This document shows positions 5,637-9,451 of a DNA stretch of 9,451 bases, piece after piece. The stretch covers positions 1 through 9,451 of the forward strand of contig WTHL01000225.1 of assembly GCA_011523155.1 (NCBI GenBank), read 5' to 3'. The number at the start of each line of letters is the position of its first letter. Positions within the stretch are counted from its first letter, which is position 1. Under the pieces are notes generated by a model that saw nothing but the letters and a program-made list of their open reading frames with translations, was not told where the DNA came from and ran no database searches. Both the position numbers and the translations under genes were made by a program. The DNA is from Synechococcus sp. PL34863bin_39. Its GTDB lineage: Bacteria; Cyanobacteriota; Cyanobacteriia; PCC-6307; Cyanobiaceae.

Positions 5637-7699
5637 AGCGCTCCGGGCGACACTGGGCTGCTCTCGCCGGCTCCGCGGCTGCCGTTGGCTGCGGCGTTGC
5701 CTTGGCGCAGGGAGCCATCACCAAGGCCATTGACGGGACCCTTCCAGATGCCCGCGGCATCGCGAGCTTCAACCGACCCGGCACGATCACATTGCTCTCC
5801 AGTGATGGACAGGTGATCCAGAAGCTGGGACCGGCAACAAGGGAGAAGGTGGCAAGCGGAACCATGCCTCTACTGGTCAAGGAGGCCTTCATCGCAGCTG
5901 AGGACCGCCGGTTTTACCAACACGACGGTGTTGACCTTTGGGGCATTGCCCGAGCGGTGTTAACGAATCTGAGGGAGCGATCGGTCAAGGAAGGGGCCAG
6001 CACGATCACCCAGCAGCTGGCCCGCACGGTCTTTCTCAGCCAGGACCGGACTGTGACCAGAAAACTGCGCGAAGCAGCTCTGGCCTACAAACTCGAACGC
6101 CAGCTCACCAAGGAGCAAATCCTTGAGCAATACCTCAACTACGTCTATCTGGGCTCGGGAGCCTATGGGGTTGCCGACGCCGCCTGGGTTTATTTCTCGA
6201 AAAGTCCCGACCAGCTGACCCTCCCGGAAGCAGCCCTGATCGCCGGTCTGCCGCCGGCTCCGTCGATCTACTCACCCCTGGTCGATGAGACCACCGCCCG
6301 CGCAAGGCGGTCGATCGTGCTGCAACGGATGCAGCAATCGGGATTCATCTCGAAGCAGGAGGCGGAACAAGCCCAGGCCAGTCCCCTGGGTTTGAAGCCG
6401 GCCATCCCGAAATATTTCAACAGCGCCGCGCCGTACTTCACCAGCTGGGTGGCCCAGCAGCTTCCCCAGATGCTGACCCCGGAACAGTTGGAAGTGGGTG
6501 GCTTGAACATCCGCACCAGCCTGAATCTCGAGTGGCAGAAGCGTGCGCAACAGGTTGTGCGGGAGTTCGCACCCGGAACGGCCGAGGGCTCAGTGGTCTC
6601 GATCGAACCGGGCACGGGGCTGGTCCGGGTGATGGTGGGCGGCAGAGACTTCCTCTCCAGTCAGTTCAACAGGGCCACGCAGGCGCTTCGCTCGCCAGGA
6701 TCGACCTTCAAGCTGTTCCCTTACGCCGCTGCCATCAATGCAGGTGTGAAACCGGAGGATGTCTTTCTCGATGCCCCTCGCTGCTGGGGGGCCTACTGCC
6801 CTAAGAACTTCGGGAACAAATACTTCGGCAAGATCACCCTGGCCGATGCCCTGAAGAATTCGCTGAACACCATCGCAGTCCAACTGCAGGACAAGGTTGG
6901 CTTCGATGCCGTGATCACCATGGCGAACAACCTGGGGATCGGCACCACGCGTCCCCTCGGCAAGTACTACCCCCTGGCGATTGGGGCTTACGAGCAGACC
7001 ATCCTCGACATGACAGCGGCCTACGCAGCGATCAACAACCGTGGGGTGTATGTCCAACCCACTGCCTTTGAGGAAATTCGTGGTCCTGGCGGCGAGCTGA
7101 TCTGGAGCCGCCGCAGAGACGGTGCCCGAGGACGCCGGGCCGTGGACAGCGATGTGGCTGACACCATGACCTGGATGCTTCAGCGCATCGTCACCGGTGG
7201 GACGGGAGTGGCCGCCAAGCTCGACGACCGCCCGGTCGCCGGCAAGACAGGAACTTCCGAAGGCACGCGCGACCTCTGGTTCATCGGTTCCATTCCGCAG
7301 CTGACCACGACCGTTTGGTTCGGGTACGACAACAATGCCGAGACCAAAAGCAGCAGCGGTGAATCGGCCTGGGCCTGGAAGCAGTTCATGACCACGGTGA
7401 AAGACAGTTTCCCCGTGCAGGCCTTCCCCCCCAAGCCGGAACTGACACGCGTCTACAGAGGCCCCAAAGACAACAGCTGGGACCGCAGCACCGTTGTCAA
7501 ACCCAAAGAGAAAGATGCAGACAAGGCAACGCCCGACTCCGATCCGAACAGCCAGACGGACCCCACCAATCCATTTGACGATGGCCTCGAGCTGCCAAGC
7601 TTCGATGCTTTGGACGCACCCTCAGACCCAGAACCGCCCCGACAGCTTCCGCCGGTGCTCAGGGACGACAGCGGTGTTCCGATCAATCGCCCCCGCTGA
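5633..7699 (+). CDS. mrcA: Class A penicillin-binding protein (bifunctional transglycosylase/transpeptidase)
   Basis: This 688-residue cell-wall synthase polymerises lipid II into glycan strands and cross-links them in the periplasm. A hydrophobic segment at about 9-30 acts as signal anchor. The glycosyltransferase-51 domain shows EDRRFYQHDG (90-99, catalytic Glu90), GASTITQQLARTVFL (121-135), RKLREAALAYKLE (143-155) and EQILEQYLNYVYLG (161-174). The transpeptidase domain has all three penicillin-binding motifs: STFK with nucleophile Ser357, SLN (410-412) and KTGT (538-541). A CWGAYCP segment (384-390) lies between the first two. The final 75 residues or so are acidic, Pro- and Asp-rich and probably disordered. 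The GTG start at 5633 overlaps the chlG stop by 4 bases, which suggests translational coupling. The gene ends 18 bases from the convergent rsmB stop. The symbol denotes PBP1a-like class; the exact paralogue is not resolved. Confidence 0.96.
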   Translation: MKRSGRHWAALAGSAAAVGCGVALAQGAITKAIDGTLPDARGIASFNRPGTITLLSSDGQVIQKLGPATREKVASGTMPLLVKEAFIAAEDRRFYQHDGVDLWGIARAVLTNLRERSVKEGASTITQQLARTVFLSQDRTVTRKLREAALAYKLERQLTKEQILEQYLNYVYLGSGAYGVADAAWVYFSKSPDQLTLPEAALIAGLPPAPSIYSPLVDETTARARRSIVLQRMQQSGFISKQEAEQAQASPLGLKPAIPKYFNSAAPYFTSWVAQQLPQMLTPEQLEVGGLNIRTSLNLEWQKRAQQVVREFAPGTAEGSVVSIEPGTGLVRVMVGGRDFLSSQFNRATQALRSPGSTFKLFPYAAAINAGVKPEDVFLDAPRCWGAYCPKNFGNKYFGKITLADALKNSLNTIAVQLQDKVGFDAVITMANNLGIGTTRPLGKYYPLAIGAYEQTILDMTAAYAAINNRGVYVQPTAFEEIRGPGGELIWSRRRDGARGRRAVDSDVADTMTWMLQRIVTGGTGVAAKLDDRPVAGKTGTSEGTRDLWFIGSIPQLTTTVWFGYDNNAETKSSSGESAWAWKQFMTTVKDSFPVQAFPPKPELTRVYRGPKDNSWDRSTVVKPKEKDADKATPDSDPNSQTDPTNPFDDGLELPSFDALDAPSDPEPPRQLPPVLRDDSGVPINRPR

Positions 7700-7717
7700 T
7701 CGGTTCTGCAGCCAACG

Positions 7718-9073
7718 TCAGATAACGTCCTCTGCTCGCGACTGAATCACCGCGGCATAGAAGCCATCACCTCCCTCGGGGTCAGGCCAGCGCTGTTCCT
7801 CATGGCGGAGCACAAATGCCGGATGGGTCTCGAGAAACGACGCAATCCGCTCCCCGTTCTCGGCAGGGTGAATGGTGCACGTGGCATAGACGAGGGTTCC
7901 ACCAGGCGCAAGCAAAGGGACCATCGCGTCCAGCAGCCTGGCCTGCAGGGGCACGAGGGTGCTGATGGTGTCCGGACTGACACGCCAGCGGGCATCGGGA
8001 TGGCGGGCCAGGGTGCCGAGCCCGGAGCAGGGAGCATCGAGAAGAATGCGCTGAAAGTAACCGCGCCACTGCGGCTTCTGATCCAACAGTGCCGAAGCGT
8101 CAGCAGCCATGGCCTGAAGGCAGTCAGTGCCAAGCCGGGCAGCGTTGGCCGCCACCCTGCGAAGACGGCCAGCCGACCGATCGATCGCCCACACCTCGCC
8201 CTTGTTCTGCATCAATTCGGCGAGATGGGTGGCCTTGCCCCCTGGAGCGGCACAAGCATCAAGAACACGATCGCCGGGCTCTGGGGCCAGCAAAGGCGCC
8301 ACCCACTGCGCCGCACGATCCTGCACACACCAGTGTCCCTGCTCAAAACCGGGCCATTGGCGCAGGTCACCTCCACCCTCGAGGACCTGAAGACCATCAG
8401 GGCATCCTGGAATCGGCATCACACGCAGTCCGTGCTGCTCCAATGCCGCTGTCAACGCAGCCGGCGTGCAGCGCAAGCGATTCACCCTGAGATCAAGGGG
8501 CGGAACCTGATTGCACGCTCGGGCAACACGCTCAGCCTGGTCAGCCCCGCACCAGCGCTGGAGATCCCGACAGAACCAATCCGGGAGGGACTGCTGAAGC
8601 GCCAGGCGCAGGGCAGGGTCCCCTGGCAGATCAAGAGCCTCACCGCTCTGTTTCGCCCGTATCGCAGCCCGCAACACCCCATTGACAACCGGTGCCAGGC
8701 GCTTGAGGCCATGTCGTTTCGCCAGTTCCACCGTGGTGTTCACGGCTGCGGCATCGGGGATCCTCTCCATGCAAAGGAGCTGATAGAGGCCCACATGGAG
8801 GAGCCAGCGCAGACGGGGGGGCTGCTTGGAGGCCGGCACGCGCCCCAGCCGATCCAGCCAGCTGTCGAGACGGCGCCGTTGGCGGATCGCCCCATAGGCC
8901 ACTTCCGTCACCAGCCCGCGGTCCTGCACGGAAAGCGTTGTACCGCGCAACACGCGGTCGAACGCCACATCCGCATACCCCCCAGCAGCCACGACTTCCA
9001 GAATCTCCCAGGCAAAGCGGCGAGGGGCCAGGCCGACGGCAGGTCTGGTGTTGAGGGAGGGGTGCTGACTCAC
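7718..9073 (-). CDS. rsmB: 16S rRNA cytosine-C5 methyltransferase RsmB (Sun)
   Basis: This 451-residue protein methylates C967 (E. coli numbering) of 16S rRNA using SAM. The N-terminal about 140 residues fit the NusB-like RNA-binding domain (FAWEILEVVAAGGYAD, QDRGLVTEVAYGAIRQRRRLD, VGLYQLLCMERIP, and NGVLRAAIR). The Rossmann methyltransferase domain has the SAM loop VLDACAAPGGKATHLAEL (270-287), VWAIDRS (294-300), motif IV DAPCSGLGTLARHPDARW (346-363) with Cys349, and motif VI YATCTIHPAENGE (396-408) with the catalytic Cys399. Both cysteines of the m5C RNA methyltransferase mechanism are therefore present. The start is GTG at 9073, overlapping the ATL gene stop (GTGA, 4 bases), so translation is probably coupled. 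It converges on the PBP gene with 18 bases between stops and no visible terminator. Confidence 0.96.
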   Translation of the reverse strand: MSQHPSLNTRPAVGLAPRRFAWEILEVVAAGGYADVAFDRVLRGTTLSVQDRGLVTEVAYGAIRQRRRLDSWLDRLGRVPASKQPPRLRWLLHVGLYQLLCMERIPDAAAVNTTVELAKRHGLKRLAPVVNGVLRAAIRAKQSGEALDLPGDPALRLALQQSLPDWFCRDLQRWCGADQAERVARACNQVPPLDLRVNRLRCTPAALTAALEQHGLRVMPIPGCPDGLQVLEGGGDLRQWPGFEQGHWCVQDRAAQWVAPLLAPEPGDRVLDACAAPGGKATHLAELMQNKGEVWAIDRSAGRLRRVAANAARLGTDCLQAMAADASALLDQKPQWRGYFQRILLDAPCSGLGTLARHPDARWRVSPDTISTLVPLQARLLDAMVPLLAPGGTLVYATCTIHPAENGERIASFLETHPAFVLRHEEQRWPDPEGGDGFYAAVIQSRAEDVI

Positions 9074-9451
9074 GTCGCCACGCTCTGATCCACCTCTTCA
9101 TCTTCCGTTGCGGCTGGCCCCAGAGGCGCGCTGGGTGTCCAGAGAAATTGCCTCAGCGGCAGTCGCCCTTCAGGATCCACCGGGATTCCTTCCCTGAGCA
9201 GCAGCTCGCGCTGCAACCAGTCGGAGCCATGCCGATTCAGGCTCATCGAAACGCGACCACGCGCATTCACCACCCGATGCCAGGGGATCGCGTCATCCAG
9301 GGCCAGGCGGCGCAGCGACCAGCCCACCTGACGCGCGCAGCCATAGGCCCCAATCCAGTCAGCGATCTGGCCGTAGGTGACAAGCCGTCCATAGGGGATT
9401 ACCGACACCACCTGATGCACCCGTTGGTCGAACCCCGGAACGGCATGGTGG
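9070..9451 (-). CDS. Alkyltransferase-like protein (ATL, MGMT-fold, no catalytic Cys), 5' end outside window
   Basis: The reading frame is open to the window edge. About 10 residues (HHAVPGFDQR) precede the GTG at 9420 and fit the family, so the true start lies outside and about 126 residues are visible. The O6-alkylguanine-DNA alkyltransferase C-terminal fold is clear: VVSVIPYGRLVTYGQIA, then CARQVGWSLRRL with the Arg-finger, then IPWHRVVNARGRVS. The active-site PCHRV of true MGMT reads PWHRV here (Trp codon at 9280-9282). This is the hallmark of ATL proteins, which bind O6-alkylguanine lesions without repairing them and hand them to nucleotide excision repair (known for S. pombe Atl1 and bacterial homologues). 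A roughly 20-residue acidic tail ends in EDEEVDQSVAT. It overlaps rsmB by 4 bases. Family call is strong; DNA-repair function in this organism is inferred. Confidence 0.9.
   Translation of the reverse strand, partial: HHAVPGFDQRVHQVVSVIPYGRLVTYGQIADWIGAYGCARQVGWSLRRLALDDAIPWHRVVNARGRVSMSLNRHGSDWLQRELLLREGIPVDPEGRLPLRQFLWTPSAPLGPAATEDEEVDQSVAT

Noticed and set aside
5645..5725. Possible lipoprotein signal in the PBP N-terminus (Cys20)
   Set aside because: The residues before Cys20 (AAVG) do not make a good lipobox and the segment reads as an ordinary signal-anchor helix, as expected for class A PBPs.
7802..9088. 428-codon open frame on the plus strand
   Set aside because: It lies wholly opposite rsmB, which has every catalytic motif. 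Its protein has no recognisable domains and the composition of a GC-rich antisense shadow.
1..9451. CRISPR arrays, insertion sequences, prophage, tRNA or rRNA genes, HIP1 palindromes
   Set aside because: None was found by reading: gaps are short, no spaced direct repeats or transposase motifs appear, and no cloverleaf or GCGATCGC copies were seen.

Overview
The window looks like a stretch of chromosome from a marine picocyanobacterium of the Synechococcus/Cyanobium type. The evidence is a set of plant-type and cyanobacterial photosynthesis genes (chlorophyll synthase chlG, cytochrome b6f accessory subunit petP, phylloquinone methyltransferase menG), GC-rich coding sequence, very tight packing (about 95% coding, only about 480 non-coding bases), and no copies of the HIP1 octamer GCGATCGC that I could see. 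The genus-level call is an inference from gene content and protein style.

Layout. Eleven protein-coding genes are supported and all read intact, apart from two cut by the window edges. A divergent pair at about 4393-4458 splits the middle. Leftward (minus strand) from there run hisF, a 72-residue two-helix membrane protein of unknown function, menG, a 116-residue unknown protein, an MscS-type channel fused to a cyclic-nucleotide-binding-like domain, and the start of glyQ, which runs off the left edge. Rightward (plus strand) run petP, chlG and a class A penicillin-binding protein; chlG and the PBP overlap by 4 bases. At the right edge a separate minus-strand pair converges on the PBP: the end of an alkyltransferase-like (ATL) gene overlapping the start of rsmB by 4 bases.

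How the genes relate. petP, chlG and menG all serve the photosynthetic membrane: a b6f subunit, the last step of chlorophyll a synthesis and the last step of phylloquinone synthesis. hisF (histidine), glyQ and rsmB (translation), and the PBP (peptidoglycan) are housekeeping genes packed into the same transcription units. I see no CRISPR, insertion sequence, prophage, tRNA or rRNA.

No evidently new multi-gene system is present. The items most worth a second look are: a long near-perfect hairpin filling most of the gap before the channel gene (10 bp perfect, a 2x2 internal loop, then 5 bp); the channel's nucleotide-binding-like domain, in which the usual phosphate-binding Arg is His; an ATL protein with Trp in place of the alkyl-accepting Cys, coupled to rsmB; the small membrane protein wedged against menG; and small hairpins that could mask ribosome-binding sites at two gene junctions.
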